DNA of 31,375 bases, from positions 1 to 31,375 of the forward strand of contig CALBKP010000104.1 in the NCBI GenBank assembly GCA_937895825.1, in the 5' to 3' direction. Of the stretch, positions 22,687-31,122 are shown piece by piece. Numbering within the stretch: the first letter of the stretch is position 1; every line of letters starts with the position of its first letter. The notes under the pieces are model-generated. The model had not been told where the DNA came from. It was given only the letters and a program-made list of their open reading frames with translations, and made no database searches. The position numbers were made by a program, and so were the translations under genes. The DNA is from an uncultured Alistipes sp. (lineage in GTDB: Bacteria > Bacteroidota > Bacteroidia > Bacteroidales > Rikenellaceae).

Positions 22687-24603
22687 ATGATGAAACGTAC
22701 AATTATAGATTTGTTTGAGGAATCGGTTGCTAAGTATGGCACCAAGGAGTTTTTGCTGGAGAAGCACAATGGCAAGTTTGAGCCCACAACGTATAACGAC
22801 ACCAAGAGCCGTGCGCTAAAGATCGGCGCAGGTCTCACGGCCATAGGCATCGAGCGTGGTGACAGAGTATCAATCCTTGCCGAGGGTTGCAACAACTGGA
22901 TCATCTCGGAGCTCGGTCTACTCTACGCTGGTGCAATAAGCGTACCTCTATCTATAAAACTCGAGGAGTCGAACGATCTCCTCTTCCGCCTGAAGCACTC
23001 TGACGCTAAGCTTATCTTCGTGTCGAAGCATCAGCTAAAGAAGATACGTAGCATAGTGGCAGATCTTGCCGACCTAAAGCATATCGTTGTATGGGGCGAG
23101 GTAGATGGCGGCCTTAAGGAGGGCGAAATGTCGCTCGAGAGTCTTGAGGCTATGGGCGAAAAATACCTCGTGGAGAACAAGGAGAGTTTCCTCGCTATTG
23201 GCAAGAGCTTAGAGAACAACGATATAGCTACCATAACATACACCTCTGGTACTACGGCCGATCCAAAGGGTGTGGTACTCACACATCGCAACTATACGGC
23301 CAACGTCGAGCAGGCACTATCGGTTGTATCTATCCCTCCAACATGGCGCACGCTAATCATCCTACCACTCGACCACTGCTTCGCACACGTTGTAGGCTTC
23401 TACATCATGATAGCCTGCGGTGCATCGGTAGCAACAACCGAGGTGGGTCGTACACCAATGGAGACTCTCAAAAATATACCTATTAATATTAAAGAGGTAC
23501 GCCCACACTTCCTTCTATCTGTGCCCGCCCTTGCCAAAAACTTCCGCAAGAGCATCGAGACATCCATACGTAAGAAGGGAAAGACTACGGAGCGTCTGTT
23601 TAACCTCGCACTCCGCACATCGTATGCCTATCAGGCCGATGGTTACTCCAAGGGTCAGGGCTGGCGCTGCTTGCTGAAGCCTGCGGTGGCACTCTTCGAT
23701 AAGGTGTTGTATAGCAAGGTGCGCGAGGCATTTGGTGGTGAATTACAATTCTTTATCGGCGGCGGCGCACTGCTTGACAGCGAGCTTCAGCGTTTCTTCT
23801 ACGCCGTAGGTATTCCTATGTTCCAGGGCTACGGTCTCTCGGAGGCAACGCCCGTAATCTCGACAAACGCTCCATCGAAGCGCAACCACCGTTTCGGTTC
23901 ATCGGGCCGTCTTGTTCAGCCGTTGGAGATCAAGATTCTCGACGACGAGGGACGCGAGCTACCACGAGGGGAGAAGGGCGAGATAGTCATTAAGGGAGAG
24001 AATGTTATGGCTGGCTACTGGAAGAATCCTGAGTCTACGGCTGACACTGTTCGCGACGGCTGGCTCTATACGGGCGACATGGGCTACATGTCGGAGGATA
24101 ACTTCCTCTACGTGCTTGGCCGCTTCAAAAGTCTACTCATCTCGAGCGATGGCGAGAAGTACAGTCCCGAGGGTATGGAGGAGGCGATGGTAGATAAGTC
24201 GCCATACATAGATCAAGTGATTGTTTACAACAATCAAAATCCATATACGATTGCTCTTATTGTAGCATCAAAAGAGCGTCTTAATCAGTTGCTTGACGAG
24301 CGAAATATCAAGGGAGATGAGCGCTACCGCGAGGCTGCAAAAGTTATCGCCTCGGAGGTCGCCAAGTACCGCTCGGGAGGTGCATTTGCCGATGAGTTCC
24401 CCGATCGTTGGGTACCCGCCGTAATAGCACTTGCAAACGAACCGTTTACCGAGCAGAACGGACTGGTAAACAGCACGATGAAGGTCGTACGCAACAAAGT
24501 TGAGAAACACTTTGCAGCAGCAATTGAGCACGCCTACACAGCCGAAGGCAAGGCCATAGACAACGAGCGAAATATCGCCGCAATAAAGCAACTTTTAGGC
24601 TAA
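22687..24603 (+). CDS. Long-chain fatty acid-CoA ligase (AMP-forming)
   Basis: The 638-aa protein belongs to the ANL adenylate-forming superfamily and activates fatty acids to acyl-CoA through an acyl-AMP. The AMP-binding P-loop motif is YTSGTTADPKG at residues 185-195. Further family motifs are GYGLSEATPVIS (near 380), GWLYTGDMGYM (near 458-468) and GRFKSLLISSDGEKYSPEGMEEAM, which holds the hinge. The C-terminal domain contains NSTMKVVRNKV, with a Lys in the usual catalytic area. Size and motifs fit the FadD/FACL-type long-chain group (FAA1-like). ATGs at 22687 and 22690 are adjacent and either may be used. It is a single gene ending in a strong terminator. Confidence 0.9.
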   Translation: MMKRTIIDLFEESVAKYGTKEFLLEKHNGKFEPTTYNDTKSRALKIGAGLTAIGIERGDRVSILAEGCNNWIISELGLLYAGAISVPLSIKLEESNDLLFRLKHSDAKLIFVSKHQLKKIRSIVADLADLKHIVVWGEVDGGLKEGEMSLESLEAMGEKYLVENKESFLAIGKSLENNDIATITYTSGTTADPKGVVLTHRNYTANVEQALSVVSIPPTWRTLIILPLDHCFAHVVGFYIMIACGASVATTEVGRTPMETLKNIPINIKEVRPHFLLSVPALAKNFRKSIETSIRKKGKTTERLFNLALRTSYAYQADGYSKGQGWRCLLKPAVALFDKVLYSKVREAFGGELQFFIGGGALLDSELQRFFYAVGIPMFQGYGLSEATPVISTNAPSKRNHRFGSSGRLVQPLEIKILDDEGRELPRGEKGEIVIKGENVMAGYWKNPESTADTVRDGWLYTGDMGYMSEDNFLYVLGRFKSLLISSDGEKYSPEGMEEAMVDKSPYIDQVIVYNNQNPYTIALIVASKERLNQLLDERNIKGDERYREAAKVIASEVAKYRSGGAFADEFPDRWVPAVIALANEPFTEQNGLVNSTMKVVRNKVEKHFAAAIEHAYTAEGKAIDNERNIAAIKQLLG

Positions 24604-24625
24604 AAATAGACAAATTAATACAGCG

Positions 24626-24666
24626 TATCGCGGGCTACATAATTAGTCCGCGATATTATTTTTTTA
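24626..24666 (+). terminator. Intrinsic terminator of the acyl-CoA synthetase gene
   Basis: TATCGCGGGCTA (24626-24637) pairs with TAGTCCGCGATA (24644-24655; one G-T pair) over loop CATAAT, followed by TTATTTTTTT. Confidence 0.88.
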
Positions 24667-24830
24667 TTTGAAATAAATCGCTTAAAACAGAGAAAAAATA
24701 ATAAATGTGTGGGGCGTAATTGGACAAGAAAATTACAGAAAATTTAACCTCGAAAGAGAATAATAAAAACATCGCTTAAAGGTGCCATGTTTTTTTTGAG
24801 AAAAATTTGAATTTTTTTTGAAAAAACACT

Positions 24831-24860
24831 TTGCCACGAAAAATATTATTTGTATATTTG
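24831..24860 (+). promoter_or_regulatory. Promoter of the OmpA-family gene
   Basis: TTG (24831-24833), 19 nt, then TATATTTG (24853-24860): a perfect match to the Bacteroidetes consensus, preceded by long A/T tracts that may act as an UP-like element. It implies a leader of about 218 nt. Confidence 0.8.
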
Positions 24861-24866
24861 CACATC

Positions 24867-25084
24867 GTATGAGTAGATAAATACGACAAAAAAAGCGTTC
24901 TAAGAGGGTTCCAATCGGGTATTGCAAGTCGCCATAAGTGGGCAACTTATGTCCGAGATTACCAGACTAAATAATTGAATTAGTGGCAATTAAACAATCC
25001 AACAGAACGGCAGACGTGCGACAGAGATAGTAAAAAGAGATTGATAGATAAAATAATTTACAAACAATAATTAATTAACTGGTT
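24867..25084 (+). promoter_or_regulatory. Long 5' leader of the OmpA-family mRNA
   Basis: The distance from the strong promoter to the ATG is about 218 nt without an ORF of note. A perfect hairpin CATAAGT-GGGCA-ACTTATG lies at 24933-24951. No known riboswitch is recognised. The remainder of the 24604-25084 gap is the terminator above and A/T-rich DNA. Confidence 0.5.
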
Positions 25085-26245
25085 ATGAAGAAATTAGCCT
25101 TATTGATCGTGGCATTGTCTTGCGTAGTAAGCCTTAGTGCACAGCAGAGCAAGAGCGACAAGAGCGTAGAGTTCCGTCCTCACTGGGATTTGCAGTTGCA
25201 GGGTGGCGTTGGCTACACCATTGGTGAGTCATCGCGAATTGGTGATTTGATCTCTCCCGCTCTCAATCTTTCAACAAATTATCGTTTCCACCACGCTATG
25301 GGTGTTCGCATCGGCATCGGTGGTTGGCAGGGCAAGGGCGTTATCGTCAACCCCATGCAGAAGTACTCATTCAACTTCGTGCAGCTCAGCGCTGACTACA
25401 AGCTTGATCTTACATCACTTATCGGTGGTTACAACCACAAGCGTCCCGTAGCATTCTACGTTCTCGCTGGTGTTGGTGCAAACTATGGCTTTGGTAATGA
25501 CGAGGCTAACGCAATTGCAGCAGGTAGCCCCGCATGGTCAAACCAGTTGGAGTACCTTTGGGATTCTAAGTTCTTCGTAGCTGGTCGCTTCGGTTTGGGT
25601 CTTGATTTCCGTGTAGGTGAGCGCGTTTTGATTAACCTCGAGGGTAATGCAAACGTTCTTTCAGACCACTTCAACTCTAAGCGTGCTGAGAACGCTGACT
25701 GGCAGTTGAACCTTTTGGCTGGTGTATCATATAGCTTTGGTAAGAAGCACCAGGTATCTCAGGCATGGCTTGACGAGCAGGCTGCTATCAAGCGTGCTGA
25801 GGAGGAGCGCATCGAGCGTGAGCGTCTCGCTGAGGAGGCTCGCAAGGCTGAGGAGGCTCGCGTTGCAGCTGAGAAGGAGGCTGAGGCTAAGCGTCTTGCA
25901 GCAGCCATCCGCGCTGAGAACGTAGCAGCTCACTCTGAGGACATCTTCTTCACTATCGGTTCGCATTACATCCGTAAGGCAGAGATGGAGAAGATCACTC
26001 GTCTTGCTGAGTGGCTCAAGGCTAACCCCGACTACAAGGTAGACGTAGTAGGTTATGCAGATAAGGAGACAGGTTATGCAGCTGGCAACATGAAGCTTTC
26101 AGAGCGTCGTGCAGCTAACGTTAAGAAGGCTCTTATCGAGAAGGGGGTTGAAGAGACTCGCATAATCACAGATCACAAGGGTGACACTGAGCAGCCTTTC
26201 GAGAAGAACTATGAGAACCGTGTTGTAATTTGCACTTTGCAGTAA
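25085..26245 (+). CDS. OmpA-family outer-membrane protein (barrel, coiled-coil linker, peptidoglycan-binding domain)
   Basis: The 386-aa protein has a signal peptide (MKKLALLIVALSCVVSLSAQ). A predicted eight-stranded N-terminal barrel follows (about 30-220; QLQGGVGYTIG, FNFVQLSADYKLDL, LLAGVSYSFGKK). Next is a highly charged helical linker of about 50 residues with EEERIERERLAEEARKAEEA, then an OmpA-like domain (about 285-386; FFTIGSHYIRKAEMEKI, DVVGYADKETG, LSERRAANVKKALIEKG, ENRVV). The domain anchors the outer membrane to peptidoglycan; Asp in GYAD and Arg in ENRVV correspond to the diaminopimelate-binding pair. The strong promoter and long leader suggest a major envelope protein. The 1361-aa lipoprotein gene follows after 68 bp with no promoter box of its own and is probably co-transcribed. 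Confidence 0.92.
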   Translation: MKKLALLIVALSCVVSLSAQQSKSDKSVEFRPHWDLQLQGGVGYTIGESSRIGDLISPALNLSTNYRFHHAMGVRIGIGGWQGKGVIVNPMQKYSFNFVQLSADYKLDLTSLIGGYNHKRPVAFYVLAGVGANYGFGNDEANAIAAGSPAWSNQLEYLWDSKFFVAGRFGLGLDFRVGERVLINLEGNANVLSDHFNSKRAENADWQLNLLAGVSYSFGKKHQVSQAWLDEQAAIKRAEEERIERERLAEEARKAEEARVAAEKEAEAKRLAAAIRAENVAAHSEDIFFTIGSHYIRKAEMEKITRLAEWLKANPDYKVDVVGYADKETGYAAGNMKLSERRAANVKKALIEKGVEETRIITDHKGDTEQPFEKNYENRVVICTLQ

Positions 26246-26313
26246 GACCCTATACATATATATAATATAGATTACAATATTTTTCTTATTAACTATTTTT
26301 AATTTATTAAACA

Positions 26314-29300
26314 ATGAAGTATTTATCTAAGTTGCTGAGCATGTTCCTCGTTGGAGCAATGCTCTACTCGACCGGATGTACTGACTACGATGAGGATATT
26401 GCAAACCTCAACGACAAGGTTGACAACCTTGAGCAGGAGTTGGTAAATGGTCAGATCAACCCCTTAAAGGCAGATTTGGCTGCTACTAAGGCTGCACTTG
26501 AGGCTGCTATCGAGACAGCTAAGAGTGAGATTTTGACACAGCACGAGGCTGATGTAAAGACTCTTAAGGAGGCTGATGCAAAGGCTGAGAAGGCTATCGA
26601 GGATGCATTGAAGGCTATTAAGGATGGCGACGATGCACTCGACAAGAAGATTGCTGACGCAGTAACTGCTATCGGCGAGGCTAACAAGAAGATCGAGGCT
26701 CTTGAGACTGTAGACACTCAGATTAAGGAGAACCTCACAACTCTTGAGAACAGCCTTAAGGCTACTCAGGGTGACGTTGAGTCTTTGAAGCAGCTTGCAA
26801 TGCAGCTCACAGCATGGAGCGCAAATGTTGATACTGCAATTAATACAATCAACACTAAGATTGAGGACATTGAGGAGTCAATCGAGGATCTTGAGGGTAA
26901 TGTAGAGACACTCAAGGAGTTCTATCAGCAGCAGATTGAATGGAACCAGAACATGGATGGTCGTGTTGGTAATCTCGAGGAGTTCAAGTCATTCGCTGAG
27001 GAGCAGTTCGAGGCTCTTGCTGACGCTGACAAGAATCTTGAGACTCTTATCGCTAACACAGCTGAGACACTCCGTGGTGAGTTGAAGGACTATCAGGACA
27101 TCGTTAGAACTCAGTTCGAGCAGGCATTCGACGACATCGCTAAGAACACTTCTGCTATCAACGCTTTGACTGCCGATCTTCAGGCAAAGTACGAGGAGTT
27201 GATTGCTGCCGACGTGGCTCTTCAGAATGCTATCGCTACTCACGAGGAGTGGATTACAAATGCTGAGGGTCGTATCACTAACTTGGAGGAGGATATGGCT
27301 GAGGTTAAGGACAACCTCGAGAAGCTTCAGAAGGATTACGATGCATTCAAGGAGGACGTAACTACTCGTCTTCGCAATGCTGAGGGTTCTATCGGTCAGC
27401 TCCAGGTTGACGTTCAGGGCTTGACCGACAAGCTTAACGAGTTCAAGGCTGCTTATGACAAGCACATCGAGGCATACGAGCAGTTTGTTAAGGAGACAAA
27501 CTCTGCTATCACTGACATGAAGGCTATCATCGAGGCTCTTGTTGGTCGCGTTCAGTCTATCGCATTTGTTCCTGAGTACGAGGACGGCATGGCTACTATC
27601 GAGTGGGCTATGATCGGTAGCAAGGATGAGCAGGGCGTAATGGAAGATGTTTACCTCGTTCAGCGTGCTTCTACTTTCACATACCAGATTATGCCTGTTG
27701 AGTGCGCAACTGCATTTGCTGCTGGCTTGGGCCAGGAGGGCGTAGACATCTGGTTTGAGATCGAGGGTCTTAAGACTCGTGCTGATGAGGAGGTTGGTTT
27801 GAACATCGTTGACATCAAGGTTAAGGACGCTGAGCGCGGTCTTATCGATGTAGTTGCTGTTGCAAACCTCAACTCTGAGTTCTACACAAAGGTTAGCACT
27901 ACTACTCCTGATGTATTCACTGAGTACGCTGTTGCTCTTGCAATCAACGACGGCAACAACAAGCAGGCAAGCTGCTACACTAAGCTTGTAATGGAGGATG
28001 AGAGATACGCTGATATTATCGACGTACAGATCTACCGCAAGAACGAGGTTATCACAAACAAGCACGAGTATCCTGCTCTTGAGCCTATCGAGTACACTCG
28101 TCGTATTGGTGGTACTAAGTCTGAGGACTATCGTCACCTCCTTTTGGGTCACGACGTTCTTTACTCTGTAAACGGTGGTGAGCCTACTATCTGGGAGAAC
28201 CTCGTTAACATGGAGGATGTATACTTCACTATCGAGCAGCCTGAGTTCATGTACACTGTTAAGGCATTCGATAAGGTCGATGGCAACAACCTTGTTCCCG
28301 TTGAGAACAATGAGCTTCTTAAGTACTTCAAGTATGACACTCTTTGGGGTCCTGAGGTTCTCACAGGTGTTAAGGCTGGTGAGTACGCACGTTACAAGCA
28401 GTCTATCGTTCCTGAGGTTCGTCTCCAGGGCGAGGGCGATATCGCTGACCACGTAGGTGCACGCCTTGAGTATGCATTCAACTACTTGGCTAACGGCGTT
28501 GAGCTCGTAGCATACAGCGACGTTGTAATTGGTCAGGATAAGGCTTCTGTAACATTCGATGAGTTCAACATCGTATGGAACTACGATCTTGATGCTGCTC
28601 AGGATGCTATCTACTACTCTAACGAGCCTGCATCTTACGAGGGTACTAACTACAGCCGTGTAGCAATTCCTCTTACATCTAAGGAGAAGTTCGACGGTGT
28701 TGAGTGGAGCGAGATCATCAACGCAGGCGTTCCTCAGACAATCAAGGCTGTCAGCGATAAGGGTCACGAGCTCACTGACGTTAAGTTCGTTATCCGTGAG
28801 GGTGAGCCCGCAATCAGCGTTGCTGGATTCCAGTGGGGTCACAGATACACTGTTATCGCTCAGGTTGAGATTAACAGCGTTAAGGCTGAGCTTGCTGTTA
28901 AGTTCGAGACATCAGAGTTGCGTAACAACGATCCAGTTGTTGTAGGTACTGTTGAGGTTAACGTTCCTCTTGTACAGGATATCGCATTCGAGAACGCTAA
29001 CAACGCTGCTAACATGACAGTTGTAAGCAATCCTACCGCTGAGGAGGGTGCATTGCAGGTTCTCAACGCTGTCCAGACTACACTTGACGAGCGCTACGAT
29101 CTCGGCACATTCGCAGGTGAAGAGAAGACTCTTGCATTCCTTGCTGAGGTATTCAAGACTCACGGTTATGTTGATGCTACTGTAATCAACGCTACAACTA
29201 CTCAGTCTGACGCTACTAAGAAGATCGAGGGCAACCAGGCTAACACTAAGTACACTATCGAGACTGAGGGTACTTACGCATTCGTTGGCTTCGACTTCAA

Positions 29301-30399
29301 CGACTTCAACTTCGTTCCTGAGAAGGTAGTTTACACTAAGAACGTTACTTTGTGGTACGGTCAGCCCGTTGTGATGGAGTACGTAATCAACTTCGTTGAG
29401 CCTTACTCTGACTACAAGTTCGCTCACACTGTATTCGTAAGCAATGATAGCATCGGCTGGTACTCAAATACTCAGGCTGCATACTACCACGGCATCGAGA
29501 AGGGTCACAGCGACAACACAACTGCTGCTCTCCGTCATTTCGAGATCATCCGTACTGATATGGATCGTGCATTCAACGTTTACGCTATGGCAGAGGATAA
29601 CTATCTCCTCGACAAGCAGGACTTCATCGATCGCGGTCTCTACACTTACTTCAGCCTCAAGGATAACACCGATCCTGGTATCACTATCGAGGATAACAAG
29701 ATTACTTACCACGGTAAGGCTGATTATGTATACGCTGTAGGTCAGTTGTTCTTGAAGCACACTAACGGTGCTATCTACGAGATCAAGTCTGCAAGCGGTC
29801 AGTTCACTAACAACGTTGACGAGACTAAGTACGTTAACTACACTGGCTACCGTGTTAACAAGTTCAATCCATTGTCTAAGCCTATGGTTGATGACACTAA
29901 GGATCTCCGCATCAGCATTGAGCAGGTTAACAAGTACTGTGTAGACGTACGCGAGTACTTCAACATCTACGAGACACGTAACGGTGACGGCAAGACTCCT
30001 ACCCTTATCACTAACGCAGCTGGTGACTCATTCTATGTAGACATCATTGGCGAGGACGGTGAGTGGCTTGTTGGTAACAACCTCAACGGTTGGTCAGCAC
30101 TTGGCTTCGACTTCAAGCCTGTGACACCTTACTCACTCTACAATGTTGAGGGTGGTACTCCATTCTGGTGGGGCTTCAACAACGTATCAGTTAACATTCC
30201 TGCTCAGCACAAGAACTACATTAAGTGGGATGCTAACAACTACTTGTTGATCTTCGACAACACTCAGGATATGCAGCTTCTCAATGAGGTAGCTATCGAT
30301 GTAACTCTTACAATCGATCACACTTGGGCTTCTGTAAATGAGAAGGACAACCAGGCAACTGCAAGATTCGTATTTACTTCACCTTACGTAGTAAAGTAA
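26314..30399 (+). CDS. Giant lipoprotein with ~380-residue coiled-coil stalk and C-terminal beta domains
   Basis: The 1361-aa protein has a type II signal peptide MKYLSKLLSMFLVGAMLYSTGC with lipidation at Cys22. TDYDEDIAN follows, an acidic stretch like the surface-export signal of Bacteroidetes lipoproteins. Residues about 28-405 are almost pure coiled coil, rich in Ala, Glu, Lys, Leu and Asn (NLNDKVDNLEQELVNG; ITNLEEDMAEVKDNLEKLQ). From about 409 (VGRVQSIAFVPEYEDG) to the end the protein is beta-rich and acidic, without recognisable catalytic motifs. The N-terminal layout recalls proteins annotated in Bacteroidales as DUF4988/PL29 N-terminal domain; lyase activity is not supported here. Codon use is strongly biased (GAG, AAG, GCT, CTT; few TTA or CTA), which suggests high expression. 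It is probably co-transcribed with the OmpA-family gene and ends at a strong terminator. Confidence 0.82.
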   Translation: MKYLSKLLSMFLVGAMLYSTGCTDYDEDIANLNDKVDNLEQELVNGQINPLKADLAATKAALEAAIETAKSEILTQHEADVKTLKEADAKAEKAIEDALKAIKDGDDALDKKIADAVTAIGEANKKIEALETVDTQIKENLTTLENSLKATQGDVESLKQLAMQLTAWSANVDTAINTINTKIEDIEESIEDLEGNVETLKEFYQQQIEWNQNMDGRVGNLEEFKSFAEEQFEALADADKNLETLIANTAETLRGELKDYQDIVRTQFEQAFDDIAKNTSAINALTADLQAKYEELIAADVALQNAIATHEEWITNAEGRITNLEEDMAEVKDNLEKLQKDYDAFKEDVTTRLRNAEGSIGQLQVDVQGLTDKLNEFKAAYDKHIEAYEQFVKETNSAITDMKAIIEALVGRVQSIAFVPEYEDGMATIEWAMIGSKDEQGVMEDVYLVQRASTFTYQIMPVECATAFAAGLGQEGVDIWFEIEGLKTRADEEVGLNIVDIKVKDAERGLIDVVAVANLNSEFYTKVSTTTPDVFTEYAVALAINDGNNKQASCYTKLVMEDERYADIIDVQIYRKNEVITNKHEYPALEPIEYTRRIGGTKSEDYRHLLLGHDVLYSVNGGEPTIWENLVNMEDVYFTIEQPEFMYTVKAFDKVDGNNLVPVENNELLKYFKYDTLWGPEVLTGVKAGEYARYKQSIVPEVRLQGEGDIADHVGARLEYAFNYLANGVELVAYSDVVIGQDKASVTFDEFNIVWNYDLDAAQDAIYYSNEPASYEGTNYSRVAIPLTSKEKFDGVEWSEIINAGVPQTIKAVSDKGHELTDVKFVIREGEPAISVAGFQWGHRYTVIAQVEINSVKAELAVKFETSELRNNDPVVVGTVEVNVPLVQDIAFENANNAANMTVVSNPTAEEGALQVLNAVQTTLDERYDLGTFAGEEKTLAFLAEVFKTHGYVDATVINATTTQSDATKKIEGNQANTKYTIETEGTYAFVGFDFNDFNFVPEKVVYTKNVTLWYGQPVVMEYVINFVEPYSDYKFAHTVFVSNDSIGWYSNTQAAYYHGIEKGHSDNTTAALRHFEIIRTDMDRAFNVYAMAEDNYLLDKQDFIDRGLYTYFSLKDNTDPGITIEDNKITYHGKADYVYAVGQLFLKHTNGAIYEIKSASGQFTNNVDETKYVNYTGYRVNKFNPLSKPMVDDTKDLRISIEQVNKYCVDVREYFNIYETRNGDGKTPTLITNAAGDSFYVDIIGEDGEWLVGNNLNGWSALGFDFKPVTPYSLYNVEGGTPFWWGFNNVSVNIPAQHKNYIKWDANNYLLIFDNTQDMQLLNEVAIDVTLTIDHTWASVNEKDNQATARFVFTSPYVVK

Positions 30400-30427
30400 T
30401 TAACGAGTAACAGTTGAATAACTGACG

Positions 30428-30462
30428 GTACGGCGGGCTGAAAAGTCCGCCGTACTTCTTTT
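30428..30462 (+). terminator. Intrinsic terminator with GAAA tetraloop
   Basis: GTACGGCGGGCT (30428-30439) pairs with AGTCCGCCGTAC (30444-30455; one G-T pair) over a GAAA loop, followed by TTCTTTT. It ends the OmpA/giant-lipoprotein unit. The next ~300 bp (30463-30768) show no gene, promoter or repeat that I can support. Confidence 0.88.
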
Positions 30463-30784
30463 GTATATAGTGCTAAGGGTGAGAAGTTAGGTGTAAGGAG
30501 TAAGAGAGCAACAAAGAGTTGCAAAAGGCCGATTCAACGAGTAGCGAATGAGAGCAGAACGGGTGGGAGATAAATCAAGCTAAGATGGGCGAAAAGACCA
30601 CAAAAAGAGCATCTCTCCTGCATTCGACGTGTGGAGTTGAAGCAACGTTAGGTCATAAGTGAAAGGGCTCAGGGACGGCGTAATAAAAGAAAATTAGGGA
30701 AATCTCATTATTAACAGGCTATTCTGACACGAATGGTGGTAGATGCAGTGCTATGGTAAGATAGATTTAGACTATCGTAATAAG

Positions 30785-30853
30785 AAATCCCGAAGGATAG
30801 TACTTAAGTGTACACCCTTCGGGATTTGGTTTAGGATGGGCTAAAGATGCCCA
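30785..30853. repeat. Hairpin unit C, related to elements A/B by loop sequence
   Basis: AAATCCCGAAGG (30785-30796) and CCTTCGGGATTT (30816-30827) form a 12-bp perfect stem. The 19-nt loop begins ATAGTAC and contains a second GTAC followed by ACA, as in element B, although the stem sequence is different. A small hairpin GGGC/GCCC (30838-30841/30849-30852) follows, as in A and B. No long terminal inverted repeats are seen. Confidence 0.5.
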
Positions 30854-30895
30854 ATGAGATAGGACGTGAAAAGTTGTAATGTCAGAGTGGCGTAG

Positions 30896-30975
30896 TAGTG
30901 GCGCTGACACGAGAAAGGGCGGAAGAGACATACTTGACGTATTTCCCTTTCGCCCTTTGAACTGAAGCGCCACTA
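30896..30975. repeat. Hairpin unit D, nested palindrome
   Basis: TAGTGGCGCT (30896-30905) and AGCGCCACTA (30966-30975) form an outer 10-bp stem. AAAGGGCG (30914-30921) and CGCCCTTT (30951-30958) form an inner stem. GGAA/TTCC and ATAC-ttgac-GTAT lie at the apex. The right flank TATCACAAG matches the right end of element B, and the left flank has GTCAGA as in A/B. Confidence 0.55.
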
Positions 30976-30991
30976 TCACAAGCAAGAGCCC

Positions 30992-31122
30992 AATTTCTTG
31001 TCAGAAGGGGTATAATTTGGTGCATCTGAAAAGAAATGACCACGGGATAGTACATGAAGTACAGCCCGTGGTCATTTGATCTTTTGGGAGGTGCCGAAGT
31101 AGGCCCCTTATCACAAGAAATT
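30992..31122. repeat. TIR-bounded hairpin element, copy B (3' of pckA)
   Basis: The element is bounded by AATTTCTTGT (30992-31001) and ACAAGAAATT (31113-31122), a perfect 10-bp terminal inverted repeat. The central hairpin has a 13-bp perfect stem, AAATGACCACGGG/CCCGTGGTCATTT (31034-31046/31065-31077), with loop ATAGTACATGAAGTACAG. A conserved GTGCCGAA motif follows. The right terminus shares bases with the TAA stop of pckA on the minus strand, as copy A does with hpf. Confidence 0.7.

Noticed and set aside
26989..28842. Long open frame (617 codons) on the minus strand opposite the giant coiled-coil lipoprotein gene
   Set aside because: It lies wholly inside a strongly coding gene and its Leu/Val/Ser-rich translation has no domain features. 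The gene avoids TTA, CTA and TCA codons, which keeps the antisense frame open by chance.
30767..30985. 72-codon minus-strand frame in the hairpin cluster downstream of pckA
   Set aside because: It runs through units C and D and is made of palindromic sequence. No promoter box or protein features support it.
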